Positions 1 to 8,071 of a stretch of 64,000 nt of DNA are shown here, piece after piece. The stretch covers positions 2,597,501 through 2,661,500 of the forward strand of contig NZ_JQNB01000001.1 in the NCBI RefSeq assembly GCF_000745005.1, read 5' to 3'. Position 1 is the first letter of the stretch, and every line of letters starts with the position of its first letter. Both the position numbers and the translations under genes were made by a program. A model generated the notes under the pieces. It was not told the origin of the DNA. It searched no databases and saw only the letters and a list, made by a program, of their open reading frames with translations. Origin of the DNA: Luteibacter sp. 9135 (GTDB taxonomy: Bacteria > Pseudomonadota > Gammaproteobacteria > Xanthomonadales > Rhodanobacteraceae).

Positions 1-980
1 TGCCGGCCACGTGGCGACTGGTCGGCGCGCACATCCACAACATCGGCCGGCGGCGATCGCGCCTGCGCGCCGTTGCGGCGATCCGCGCGGAACACCGTAT
101 CGCACCGTTCGACCTGGTCCAGTCGATCTTTTCCGGCGATTGCGGACTGATCGCCGTGGTCGCGGCGATGCTGATCGCTCGCCCAAGCGCGGTCCACGTG
201 GCCGGCGGGGAACTGGTGGCGCTGCATGCCATCGGCTACGGCGGCCGCCGTGACTGGAAGGGTCGTCTGCGCGAAGCCTTCGTGCTGCGCTTCGCCGATG
301 CGGTGACCGCGGCCAGTGCGCCGATCATCGATGCGTTGCGCGGTCTGGGGGTAGCAGCACGGCGCCTGCCGCTGGGCGTGGACCTGGATGCATGGCCGGT
401 GCGGGCACCGCGCCGCCGCGCGCAGGGCACGGCGCGGCTGATCCACGTGGCCAGCCTCAACCGCGTCAAGGACCAGACCACGCTGCTGCATGCCCTGGCG
501 CGGGTGGCCCCGCCGTTCGTACTGGATATCGTCGGTGTCGATACGCTGGACGGCGAGATCCATGCGCTGGCGCAACGGCTGGGACTGGATGACCGCGTGC
601 ATTTCCTGGGTTTTCGCACACAGCGGCAGTTGCAGCCGCTGCTGGTGGCGGCCGACCTCTTGCTGGTGTCGTCGTTGCACGAGGCCGGCCCGCTGGTCGT
701 GCTGGAAGCCGCCGTGGCTGGCGTGCCCGCCGTGGGTACCGCCGTGGGTCATCTCGTGGAGTGGGCACCGGCCGCGGCGCTGGCGGTGCCGGTGAACGAC
801 GCCGGGGCGTTGGCCGGCTGCATCCAGCAGGTGCTCGACGACGAAGACCTGCGGCTGCGGCTTGCCAGGGAAGCGCAGCAGCGCGCTGTAGCCGAGGATG
901 CCGATATGACGGCACTCGCGTTCGAGACGCTCTATCGTGAGGTGCGCGCCCGCCGTGGCGCGGTCAGCCCGGGCGTCTGA
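1..980 (+). CDS. GT4-type glycosyltransferase, 5' truncated
   Basis: The open frame runs in from the left edge, reading from base 3 (Pro-Ala-Thr-Trp-Arg-Leu), so the true start lies outside the window. About 325 residues are visible. The C-terminal half is a typical GT-B nucleotide-sugar domain: a beta strand followed by N-R-V-K-D (around base 460), and the EAGPLVVLEA segment (around base 681), which matches the E-x7-E motif of GT4 retaining glycosyltransferases. It would transfer a sugar from a nucleotide donor in the cytoplasm; the acceptor cannot be told. Its last 17 bases overlap the 3' end of the convergent nucleotidyltransferase gene. Given the neighbours it may act on a modified peptide or an exported glycan, which is inference. 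Confidence 0.85.
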   Translation, partial: PATWRLVGAHIHNIGRRRSRLRAVAAIRAEHRIAPFDLVQSIFSGDCGLIAVVAAMLIARPSAVHVAGGELVALHAIGYGGRRDWKGRLREAFVLRFADAVTAASAPIIDALRGLGVAARRLPLGVDLDAWPVRAPRRRAQGTARLIHVASLNRVKDQTTLLHALARVAPPFVLDIVGVDTLDGEIHALAQRLGLDDRVHFLGFRTQRQLQPLLVAADLLLVSSLHEAGPLVVLEAAVAGVPAVGTAVGHLVEWAPAAALAVPVNDAGALAGCIQQVLDDEDLRLRLAREAQQRAVAEDADMTALAFETLYREVRARRGAVSPGV

Positions 981-2184
981 CGCCGTAGCCGAGTGCGGCG
1001 CGTACGACGTAGAGCGTGTCCATGCGCGGCACAGGCCGGGTCAGCCGGGTGAGTATCCGCCGCCCGTGGCTGCGCTTCACCCAGGCCTGGCCTTGCAGCC
1101 ACAGCTGCGTACGCGCCAGGTCGGCGCGCTCCTGCATGTTTTCCTCGGTAAGGCGGAAGCGGTTGCGCACGGCGCGCCCGATGTCCCGCATCGTGCGTGC
1201 CCATTCGATCCCGGGCAGCGCCTGTGCCCAGAGCGCGGAGCACGACAGTTGCGTGAGCGTGCGGCGGCGCGAGGTGCGCCGTAGCCAGCCGTGGCACTCG
1301 CCGTCCAGCCGTGCGACCACCGCGGACGGGATCGCCCCGGGGTAATACCGCGAGACCAGCGCCAGCGGCGGGAACGCCCACCATGCGGAGCCGTCGGTCC
1401 ACAGCACGTCCCAGTCGGCCGTATCCATGCGTGTGGCAAGCAGGGCGATGTCGTGCAGGTGCAGCAGCCGGATACTGCGGCCGCAGATGTTGCCGGCGGC
1501 GTGCAGCAACAGGTGACACATCAGGGCGCCGTGCGACGGGTAGGGCTGGATGCCCGGTGCGTGCAGCGGCACGCGGGCAGTGATGTCCACCGTGGCAATG
1601 GGCAAGCGTTCCTGGATGCGCGTGTGCAGCTCGATGTTGACCGGCGTATCGCGATGCTCGCCCAGGCCGACCGTCGGCGCACCCACGGCCGGCTTGAACG
1701 CACGATGCCGCCAGTGCGCGAAGGATTCCACATAGCCCAGGTCCTTCAACAGCCCGGCCGCAGCGTCGAGGTCGGCCTCGGCAACCAGCAGGTCGATGTC
1801 CGCCATCGGTCGCTCGCCGGGCGTGTAGACACCCAGGGCATGCAGGGACGAGCCCTTCAGCGCCACCAGGGAGACCGACGCCGCGCGCGCGCCCGCATCG
1901 ATGCGTTCCAGGAGCGTCGCGATACGCCGGTGGCGCGCCTCCACATGGTCGCGCTGTTCGGCGAGGAACGGGTTCCAGTCCGGGTGCCGCCAGCCCGTGC
2001 GCCCAGCCAGCAGGGGCGACACGCCGTGCGCGGCGGCCGCGGCCAGGGCGAGCCGCCATTGCAGGTCGGTCCAGTCGGGCGTGGTGCTTTCCGGTGCCGG
2101 CGTGGCCAGCTGCTCGGCCAATGCTTCGGTCGCGTGCCGCAGTCCCCGGCGGATGGACGACAGTGGCGGCAGGCCCGTGCTCAA
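964..2184 (-). CDS. nucleotidyltransferase-fold protein (PF14907-like)
   Basis: A 406-residue protein with the hallmark of the NTP_transf_5 group: L-K-G-S-S-L, then R-P-M-A-D-I-D-L-L-V near residue 130, where the two Asp would bind metal. The family is recurrent in lasso-peptide and HPr-kinase-linked peptide clusters, but its substrate is not generally established. The start is chosen as a TTG at 2184 that overlaps the TGA of the upstream radical SAM gene (TTTGA). A farther ATG-like start would force about 100 bases of overlap and an Arg/Pro-rich leader unlike the family. The overlap predicts translational coupling with the radical SAM gene, so the two probably work on the same substrate. Confidence 0.75.
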   Translation of the reverse strand: MSTGLPPLSSIRRGLRHATEALAEQLATPAPESTTPDWTDLQWRLALAAAAAHGVSPLLAGRTGWRHPDWNPFLAEQRDHVEARHRRIATLLERIDAGARAASVSLVALKGSSLHALGVYTPGERPMADIDLLVAEADLDAAAGLLKDLGYVESFAHWRHRAFKPAVGAPTVGLGEHRDTPVNIELHTRIQERLPIATVDITARVPLHAPGIQPYPSHGALMCHLLLHAAGNICGRSIRLLHLHDIALLATRMDTADWDVLWTDGSAWWAFPPLALVSRYYPGAIPSAVVARLDGECHGWLRRTSRRRTLTQLSCSALWAQALPGIEWARTMRDIGRAVRNRFRLTEENMQERADLARTQLWLQGQAWVKRSHGRRILTRLTRPVPRMDTLYVVRAALGYGVRRPG

Positions 2185-3647
2185 AGCTGGGTCAAGGCGA
2201 TACGTCGCCTCGCCTCGCGCGGCACCGGCGTGGGGTTTTCGTTGCGGTGCAAGTGCTCGCTGGCGACCAGGGCATCCCAACGGGCGTCCAGGGCATCGCG
2301 CTGTGCCGCCGGTGCGGTCCGCAGCGTGACTTCTTCATGCAGCAGGTCGCGCACGTGCCGGTAGAACGCGGAATCGTAGGCGCCGCGGAACATCATCGAC
2401 AGGTCGCCGCTTTCCTCCCAGTGTGTCTGCTGGCCCAGCTGGGCCTTCACTTCCTCGTAGAACGGCGTCCCGGGCAGGGGATAGGATACGCTCACCCCGA
2501 CATCGTCGGGTGCGGCGCGCACCACCAGGTCACGGGTGGCGAGCAGGTCGTCCAGCGCCTCGCCCAGGTAACCCAGCTGGATGAAGAAGCCGACGCGGAT
2601 GCCCTGCGCGCCCAGTCGTTCGCGCGCGGCGATCAGGTCGGGTACGTGCGTACCCTTGGTCATGCGGTCCAGCACGCGCTGGCTGCCGCTCTCCGCGCCG
2701 ATCCACGCCTCGGCGCAGCCGGCCCGCGCCAGCGCGGTGACCATGCGCTCGCTGGCCAGGTCGGCGCGCGTCTGGATCATGAAGGGGATGGAGCCGTCGT
2801 TCGCCTCGAGGTGCTCGGCGAACGCCGTGACCCAGTCCACGTGGAAACCGAAGATATCGTCGGCCATCCAGATGTGGTCCGGCGCGTAGGTCGTCTTCAG
2901 GTACGCCATCTCCGCGGCGACGTCCTCGGCGGGGCGCTGCTTGTAGTGGTTGCCCCAGATCGGTTTCGCGCACCAGTTGCAGCGGAACGGGCAACCGCGC
3001 GATGCGGCCATGTTGAGGCTGAAGTAACCGTGCCGCTCGCGCCAGAACGTGCGGTAGCGCGGCATGTCGATCAGGTCCCACGCCGGTTGCCCGACCAGGC
3101 GTCCATCCGGCGGGAGGATGCCGGTGCGGTGAACCTGCGTCTGTCCCGTCACCCGCGTGGCGATGCCGGGCACGCCGTCAGTCCAGCTCGTGGCGTCGAT
3201 GTCCGGCTGCGCCGCCAGGCGTTCGCTCAGGGCGACGAGGGCGGCGATGCCCTCGCCCACGAGCACGACATCGGCGCCGGCGTCCAGGAACGCGTCGGGA
3301 TGATCGGAGGCGTCCGATCCGGCGACGATCACGCGGGCACCGGCCGCGCGTGCCTCGCCGATCATCCGGCAGGCCGCGTCGCGCATGCGGCCGAGGCACA
3401 TCTTGGTGAGGAAGTTGAAATTGTCCTCGTAGAAGACGACCAGGTCGGGCGCGGCATCCTTCAATGCCGGCGCATAGTCACCGACACCCTCGGCCAGCAT
3501 GGCGTCGAACAGCGACACCGCGTGGCCGCTATCGCGCAGCAGGGCCGCGATCTGGATCGTGGCCAGCGGGGGATAGGGCTTGCCGCGTTCCCACTGCTTC
3601 CGGTCGTCGCGAAGGAAGTAGGAATGGCCGACCTGGATCGTGAGCAT
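2181..3647 (-). CDS. B12-binding-type radical SAM protein
   Basis: A 488-residue protein with an N-terminal Rossmann-like B12-binding-type half (residues about 1-160; VVFYEDNFNFLTKM and VIVAGSDASDHPD segments) and a radical SAM half opening with the cluster motif CPFRCNWC near residue 219. Such enzymes cleave S-adenosylmethionine with a 4Fe-4S cluster to modify peptides, nucleotides or antibiotics, often by methylation; the substrate here is unknown. The start is taken at the ATG beginning M-L-T-I-Q-V-G-H-S-Y, since the 26 residues upstream look non-coding. An ATG-like start at 3725 is possible. It is divergent from the kinase/exporter genes and shares a 167-base promoter region with them. 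Confidence 0.85.
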   Translation of the reverse strand: MLTIQVGHSYFLRDDRKQWERGKPYPPLATIQIAALLRDSGHAVSLFDAMLAEGVGDYAPALKDAAPDLVVFYEDNFNFLTKMCLGRMRDAACRMIGEARAAGARVIVAGSDASDHPDAFLDAGADVVLVGEGIAALVALSERLAAQPDIDATSWTDGVPGIATRVTGQTQVHRTGILPPDGRLVGQPAWDLIDMPRYRTFWRERHGYFSLNMAASRGCPFRCNWCAKPIWGNHYKQRPAEDVAAEMAYLKTTYAPDHIWMADDIFGFHVDWVTAFAEHLEANDGSIPFMIQTRADLASERMVTALARAGCAEAWIGAESGSQRVLDRMTKGTHVPDLIAARERLGAQGIRVGFFIQLGYLGEALDDLLATRDLVVRAAPDDVGVSVSYPLPGTPFYEEVKAQLGQQTHWEESGDLSMMFRGAYDSAFYRHVRDLLHEEVTLRTAPAAQRDALDARWDALVASEHLHRNENPTPVPREARRRIALTQL

Positions 3648-3814
3648 CGCTTTGAGAGCCTGTGCGCGGTTTGCCTCGTGAGTGCCGTCGGAGCGGAGAT
3701 GGGTTGTGTTTTTCTGCACCGGCAACCTTTGCCGTCCCGAGGCGCACTCATGTGCACTATTCCGACCGTGGCGTCGTCCGTGTTACGGCGCGGCCCCGGT
3801 CAACGAGCGGCGAG
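3648..3814. promoter_or_regulatory. divergent promoter region, radical SAM / HprK-like operons
   Basis: This 167-base gap separates two outward-facing operons. I see no strong -35/-10 pair and no clear inverted repeat. A short frame beginning at the ATG at 3699 reads into the kinase start and has no precursor-peptide features, so no RiPP precursor gene is evident here. Confidence 0.3.
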
Positions 3815-4852
3815 ATGGCCTTGACCTACCAGCACGACCCCGGCGTGAGCGACCCTTTCTCGGAGCACACGGTGCTGCCGTTCACCGTATGCAAGGAGCT
3901 GCTCGGCGGACGGTTCCAGTTCGACAGCGCCAGCGAGGCGTTGCTGGACCTGGTGGAGGCGGCCTACGGCGGATTGCCCGCCCAGCGGCGTCACGACGTG
4001 CCGCCCGTGTTCCGTGTCGAACTGCGGCTGACGCCGCATCGGGCGCGCGAAGGCGACTGGACACCGCCGACCATGCGTACGCAGGCGGGCGTGGGCTTGC
4101 TTTGCGGCGTGATGGACGAGTCCAACTATGTCGTCGTCTCGCCGGAGCGACACCACGCGCTGGTCGTGGTGTCGGCGGACATGCTGGCGCACCCCTACCA
4201 TGTGCGCTACGAAATGATCGAGTTCGCCGTCTACCTGCTGGCGGCGCGCGGCATGCAACTGGTGCCCCTGCACGGTGCGTGCGTGGGCAAGCATGGACAC
4301 GGCGTGTTGCTGCTGGGCGGCAGCGGGGCAGGCAAGTCGACGCTGGCCTTGCAGTGCCTCGTACAGGGCATGGATCTCGTGTCTGAGGACGCGGTGCTGG
4401 TGCAGCCGTCGGGCATGCTGGCCACGGGCGTGGCCAACTTCCTGCACGTGCGCGCGGATGCGTTGCGCTTCGTCGACGACGAGGCCACCCGCGAGTGGAT
4501 CGCCACGGCACCCGTCATCCGCCGGCGCAGTGGCGTGGAGAAATTCGAGGCCGACCTGCGCGCCGGGCGTTCGCGACCGCCGGGTAGCGCGCTGGCCCTG
4601 CTCGGCGCCGTGTTCGTTTCCGACCGCCAGGCGGTCGATCCGGGACACTTGCTGACCGCATTGCCCGATGACGAGGTGGCGGCGCGCCTGGAAGCCGACC
4701 AGCCCTATGCCACCGGGCAGCATGGCTGGCGTCGCTTCCTGCAAGGCATGGTTGCGCTGGGTGGATACGAGTTGCGTCGCGGTCGCCACCCCCGTGAATC
4801 GGTGCATGCCTTGCGCGCCTTCCTGCGCACGCACGACATGGCGACCTGCTGA
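3815..4852 (+). CDS. HPr-kinase-like P-loop serine kinase
   Basis: A 345-residue protein with a perfect Walker A loop, GGSGAGKST, near residue 168, followed by the S-E-D-A segment that resembles the catalytic Asp region of HPr kinase/phosphorylase C-terminal domains. The N-terminal 150 residues are divergent, as in the HprK-related kinases that sit in peptide-modification clusters, some of which phosphorylate a C-terminal Ser of lasso peptides (established for paeninodin-type kinases). The start ATG at 3815 lies just behind a GGCGAG stretch. The stop shares its last base with the ATG of the ABC transporter (TGATG), so the two are translationally coupled. Upstream in-frame sequence to 3662 lacks family-like residues. 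Confidence 0.75.
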   Translation: MALTYQHDPGVSDPFSEHTVLPFTVCKELLGGRFQFDSASEALLDLVEAAYGGLPAQRRHDVPPVFRVELRLTPHRAREGDWTPPTMRTQAGVGLLCGVMDESNYVVVSPERHHALVVVSADMLAHPYHVRYEMIEFAVYLLAARGMQLVPLHGACVGKHGHGVLLLGGSGAGKSTLALQCLVQGMDLVSEDAVLVQPSGMLATGVANFLHVRADALRFVDDEATREWIATAPVIRRRSGVEKFEADLRAGRSRPPGSALALLGAVFVSDRQAVDPGHLLTALPDDEVAARLEADQPYATGQHGWRRFLQGMVALGGYELRRGRHPRESVHALRAFLRTHDMATC

Positions 4853-6540
4853 TGCCTCGCGCGGACCGTTCGCGCGGGCCGCTGCGTTCGCTGCTCACCT
4901 CGCTCTCGCGAGGCGATCGCCTCGCCTTGGCGGTGTACGTCGCGCTGTCGCTGGGGTCGGCGCTGCTGGGCAGTCTTGCCGCCCTGCTTCTGGTGCCGCT
5001 GATCCAGCCCGGACAGGCGGCGCCCCTGGGCGAATGGGGCATCGCCTGGCGGCCACGCCCCGACCTGCTGGTGCTCGCGTTCCTTGCCACCACCGCGTCG
5101 TTCGCGTGGCTGCGCTGGCAGTCCGCGCGCGTCGGCGCACGGCTTGTGGGGCGTTACGGCCTGGACCTGCGCCGGCGTGTTCATGCCAGCCTCGTCGATG
5201 CACCGCTGGCGTCGCTCGCCGATGCTACGTCGGCGGAGATCGCCAACGTGCTTACCTACAACATCGAGATCGTGGTGCAGGGTTTTACGGCGTTGCAGCA
5301 GTTGCTGGTAGCGGGCGTCACCGCGGCGGTCAGCCTCGCGTTCGCGTTCTGGCTGTCGCCTGGCCTGGTTCTGGCCATGCCGCTGCTGATGGCGGTGGGC
5401 ATGGCCGCATCGCGGCTGTTCGGGCGCGAGCAGGCGCGGGTCAGCCGGCAATACGTGACGGACATGACGACGCTGTTCTGGCACAGCGAGGATTTTCCGC
5501 GCCGCCTGCGCCACGTGCGCTCGTTCGGGCGCGAGGCCTCGGAAAAGGCTAGCTACGGCGCGATTTCAGCGCGCCTGGCTCATGGCTACGCGCGCCAGGT
5601 CGAGCTGGTCGCTTCCGGACGGATGCTGCTGGAACTCGTCGGCGCCTTCGGCATCGCCACCGTGCTCGTGCTGGCGCGGCACTGGCAGGGGATCGATCCG
5701 GCGTCGCTGATCGCCGTCTGCCTGTTGCTGGGCCGCCTGTTTCCGTACATGGTGTCCAGCCGGCAAAGCTTCCAGCAGCTGCGGTCCGCCGTGCCGGCGT
5801 TCGAACTGTGGGAACGCTACGCGCGGCTCGGCGCTGACGCGGTGGCACCGGTCGCCGCCTGCCCGCCGGGCACGTTGCGGATCGTTCGCCTGCGGGTCGT
5901 GCCGCCCGCCGAGGGCGTGGAGGTGCGTGACCTGGACCTGGTGCCCGGCCGGATGATCCTGGTGTTCGGCGATTCGGGGATCGGCAAGAGCAGCCTGGTC
6001 GATGTGCTGGCCGGCATGGCCGAGCCCGAGGTGTTCGAGGCGATGCTGGACGGTCGCTCGCTGGCGTTCGGACGCTACCGCGATGTCGTGCGGCACGGCG
6101 CCTACGTCGGGCAGAACGTGCGGCCATGGCAGACCTCGGTGCGTGAATGCCTGTTGTGGGCGGCGCCGACGGCGGACGAGGGCGCCCTGCGCGACGCCCT
6201 GGCCGACGTGGGGCTGGACGTGCGGCTGGCGCGTGCGAGCGACGGCCTGGATACCGCCTTGCACGGGTCGTCCAGCCGCCTGTCCGGCGGTGAACTGCAA
6301 CGGCTCATGCTGGCCCAGGTGATCCTGCGGCAACCGGCGCTGGCCGTACTGGACGAGGCGACCAGCGCACTGGATGCCGCTTCCGAGCGAACGGTGCTGG
6401 AGCGCCTTAAACACCGTCTTCCGCGTACCATCCTGATCGTCGTCTCGCATCGTGCGGACGTCGCGACGATCGCGGACCGTACGTTGCATCTCGGATCGGC
6501 GACCGCCCTGCCGACCACCCCTGGAAACGCCCACGCATGA
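4852..6540 (+). CDS. ABC exporter, fused membrane and ATPase domains
   Basis: A 562-residue half-transporter. The N-terminal membrane domain (about residues 20-300, with helices such as LALAVYVALSLGSALLG and the pair around residues 150-185) is joined to an ATPase with Walker A GDSGIGKSS (about 373), signature LSGGE (about 477), Walker B LAVLDEATSALD (about 497) and the H-loop VVSHR. It should act as a homodimer exporting a substrate from the cytosol. There is no peptidase C39 domain, so any peptide cargo would have to be leaderless or cleaved elsewhere. It is coupled to the kinase upstream and by an ATGA overlap to the pectate lyase downstream. Confidence 0.9.
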   Translation: MPRADRSRGPLRSLLTSLSRGDRLALAVYVALSLGSALLGSLAALLLVPLIQPGQAAPLGEWGIAWRPRPDLLVLAFLATTASFAWLRWQSARVGARLVGRYGLDLRRRVHASLVDAPLASLADATSAEIANVLTYNIEIVVQGFTALQQLLVAGVTAAVSLAFAFWLSPGLVLAMPLLMAVGMAASRLFGREQARVSRQYVTDMTTLFWHSEDFPRRLRHVRSFGREASEKASYGAISARLAHGYARQVELVASGRMLLELVGAFGIATVLVLARHWQGIDPASLIAVCLLLGRLFPYMVSSRQSFQQLRSAVPAFELWERYARLGADAVAPVAACPPGTLRIVRLRVVPPAEGVEVRDLDLVPGRMILVFGDSGIGKSSLVDVLAGMAEPEVFEAMLDGRSLAFGRYRDVVRHGAYVGQNVRPWQTSVRECLLWAAPTADEGALRDALADVGLDVRLARASDGLDTALHGSSSRLSGGELQRLMLAQVILRQPALAVLDEATSALDAASERTVLERLKHRLPRTILIVVSHRADVATIADRTLHLGSATALPTTPGNAHA

Positions 6541-7712
6541 CCATCCAACGAACGCTTTCGCTGAGGGCCCTCGCCATCGCCGTCGCCATCGTTCTGCCCT
6601 TGCCGGTACCTGCCACGCATGCCGGGCACGCCGTGCACGAAGGACACGTGGAACAGGCTGCCACGGGTGGATTTTCCACGGCGACCGGCTCCGGCGAGCC
6701 CGCGACCACGGTGACGACGCTGGCGCAGCTTCGTGCTGCGGTCGCGGCCTCCCGTCACCATATCGTCGTGGACGGAGCGATCTACGGCGGTCCGGTACCG
6801 GTCACTATCCTCTTCGGCAGCACGGCGTGGAACGACACGACGATCGAAGGCGCGCCCGGCGGCAAGGCGGTGCTGGAGAACATCCAGCTGAAGTTCGACG
6901 GCGAACAACTGCCCGTGGGTCAGGCCATCGACAACATCGTGGTAAGGAACATCACCTTCCACGGCCGCATTGCGGACTTGCAGGCCCTGCCGCCCCAGGT
7001 CTTCGGTACGCCGGACAACATCGGCATCAATTACGAGGGTGTGTCGTTGAGGCGGACGGTGAATGCATGGATCGACCACTGCACGTTCTATGACACCAGC
7101 GACGACCTGCTGAGCGTGACCCTGGGCTCCGACGACGTCACGTTGTCGTATGACCATTTCTACTTCACCCAGGCCTGGCTGACCATGGATCCGGATCCGC
7201 TGTGGAACTGGGTCGGCCGCTATAGCGACCTGGCCAACGAACGGCTGGCCATGATCGTCGGCGCCAACCCTTCGGACTCCTACAGCTACGGGTCGCACGC
7301 GCTGCACGTCACGCTTCACCACGACTGGTTCGGTCCGCTGGTCAAGGGCCGTCCGTTGTTGCGCGGCTGGATCCACGCCTACGACAACTACTTCGACAAT
7401 GCATCGCCGCCATCGGCCGGGCCGGCCGCGCGGGCCGGTGCGGGGCAGTACACGGCGTTGCAGGTCGGCAGCGGTGCGGTGGTGTATTCGGAAGCCAACT
7501 ATTTCATGGGAACCCACCGGAGCAACGAGATCGGCCTGGACAAGCCCGGCGACGCTCACGCGTTCTACGAGCGCGACAACGTCTATCGGACGACGACCGG
7601 CCAGTCCGCCGTCGGCACGCCGTTCCTGCGGCCGCCGGTCGCCTATGCCTACACCCTCGATCCCTCCTCGGATGTTCCCGACCGCGTCAAGGCGAGCGCC
7701 GGGCCGCACTGA
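6537..7712 (+). CDS. secreted pectate lyase (polysaccharide lyase family 1)
   Basis: A 391-residue protein with an N-terminal signal peptide (hydrophobic AIAVAIVLPLPVPATHA stretch). The parallel beta-helix lyase domain carries the WIDHCTF motif near residue 178, calcium-site acidic residues in D-T-S-D-D, and the conserved R-P-L-L-R-G near residue 272 whose Arg acts as base in PL1 enzymes. It should cleave polygalacturonate by beta-elimination outside the inner membrane. The ATG overlaps the exporter stop (ATGA), an unexpected operon partner. The 3' end overlaps the convergent 117-residue gene by 26 bases. Confidence 0.9.
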   Translation: MTIQRTLSLRALAIAVAIVLPLPVPATHAGHAVHEGHVEQAATGGFSTATGSGEPATTVTTLAQLRAAVAASRHHIVVDGAIYGGPVPVTILFGSTAWNDTTIEGAPGGKAVLENIQLKFDGEQLPVGQAIDNIVVRNITFHGRIADLQALPPQVFGTPDNIGINYEGVSLRRTVNAWIDHCTFYDTSDDLLSVTLGSDDVTLSYDHFYFTQAWLTMDPDPLWNWVGRYSDLANERLAMIVGANPSDSYSYGSHALHVTLHHDWFGPLVKGRPLLRGWIHAYDNYFDNASPPSAGPAARAGAGQYTALQVGSGAVVYSEANYFMGTHRSNEIGLDKPGDAHAFYERDNVYRTTTGQSAVGTPFLRPPVAYAYTLDPSSDVPDRVKASAGPH

Positions 7713-8040
7713 GCCCATCCTGTTCCGTCGTCGGCACGGCGCGTACACGCCCCGTGCGTCCGCTCACATCGGCGACCAGCGTCTTTATTCCCTGCAGCGC
7801 GGCCGCGATGTTCTGCTCGGGCACCGCGACGCGGACGGCCGCCTTGCGCTGGAACGTCTGGATCGTCACCCCGCGCAGCAACGGCGGGCCGTTGCGCGCG
7901 AAGCGCCGGAACGCGGCTCGCCAGCGTGGCGAAGGGGTCGGGTCGAGAATGGCGTAGACGGTCTCGTACCCGGGCGGTTGCACCCCGGGGTCCATGTCCA
8001 GGTAAAGAATACGTACCGGCGTGTCGTGGTGTTCGCGCAT
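7687..8040 (-). CDS. conserved-looking small protein of unknown function, last gene of RND operon
   Basis: A 117-residue soluble protein without signal peptide or membrane helix. I do not recognise a family. It has an alpha/beta-looking pattern: VRILYLDMDPGV near the start, AVRVAVPEQNIAAALQGI near residue 80, and a polar C-terminal tail. The start ATG is preceded by GGAGAAT at a good distance, and the gene follows the permease stop by 31 bases on the same strand, so it is very likely the fourth gene of the efflux operon. A frame this long, with its own ribosome binding site and the operon's strand, is probably real, though it could be lineage-restricted. Confidence 0.6.
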   Translation of the reverse strand: MREHHDTPVRILYLDMDPGVQPPGYETVYAILDPTPSPRWRAAFRRFARNGPPLLRGVTIQTFQRKAAVRVAVPEQNIAAALQGIKTLVADVSGRTGRVRAVPTTEQDGLSAARRSP

Positions 8041-8071
8041 GGTGACATTCTCCGCGGGGTGGATGACAGAA

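Noticed and set aside
2094..3824. A 576-residue plus-strand frame across the radical SAM gene
   Set aside because: It overlaps a motif-bearing gene on the other strand and has shadow-like composition.
3699..3824. Short frame before the HprK-like gene as a possible RiPP precursor
   Set aside because: It has no leader/core pattern and no convincing ribosome site, and it runs into the kinase start.
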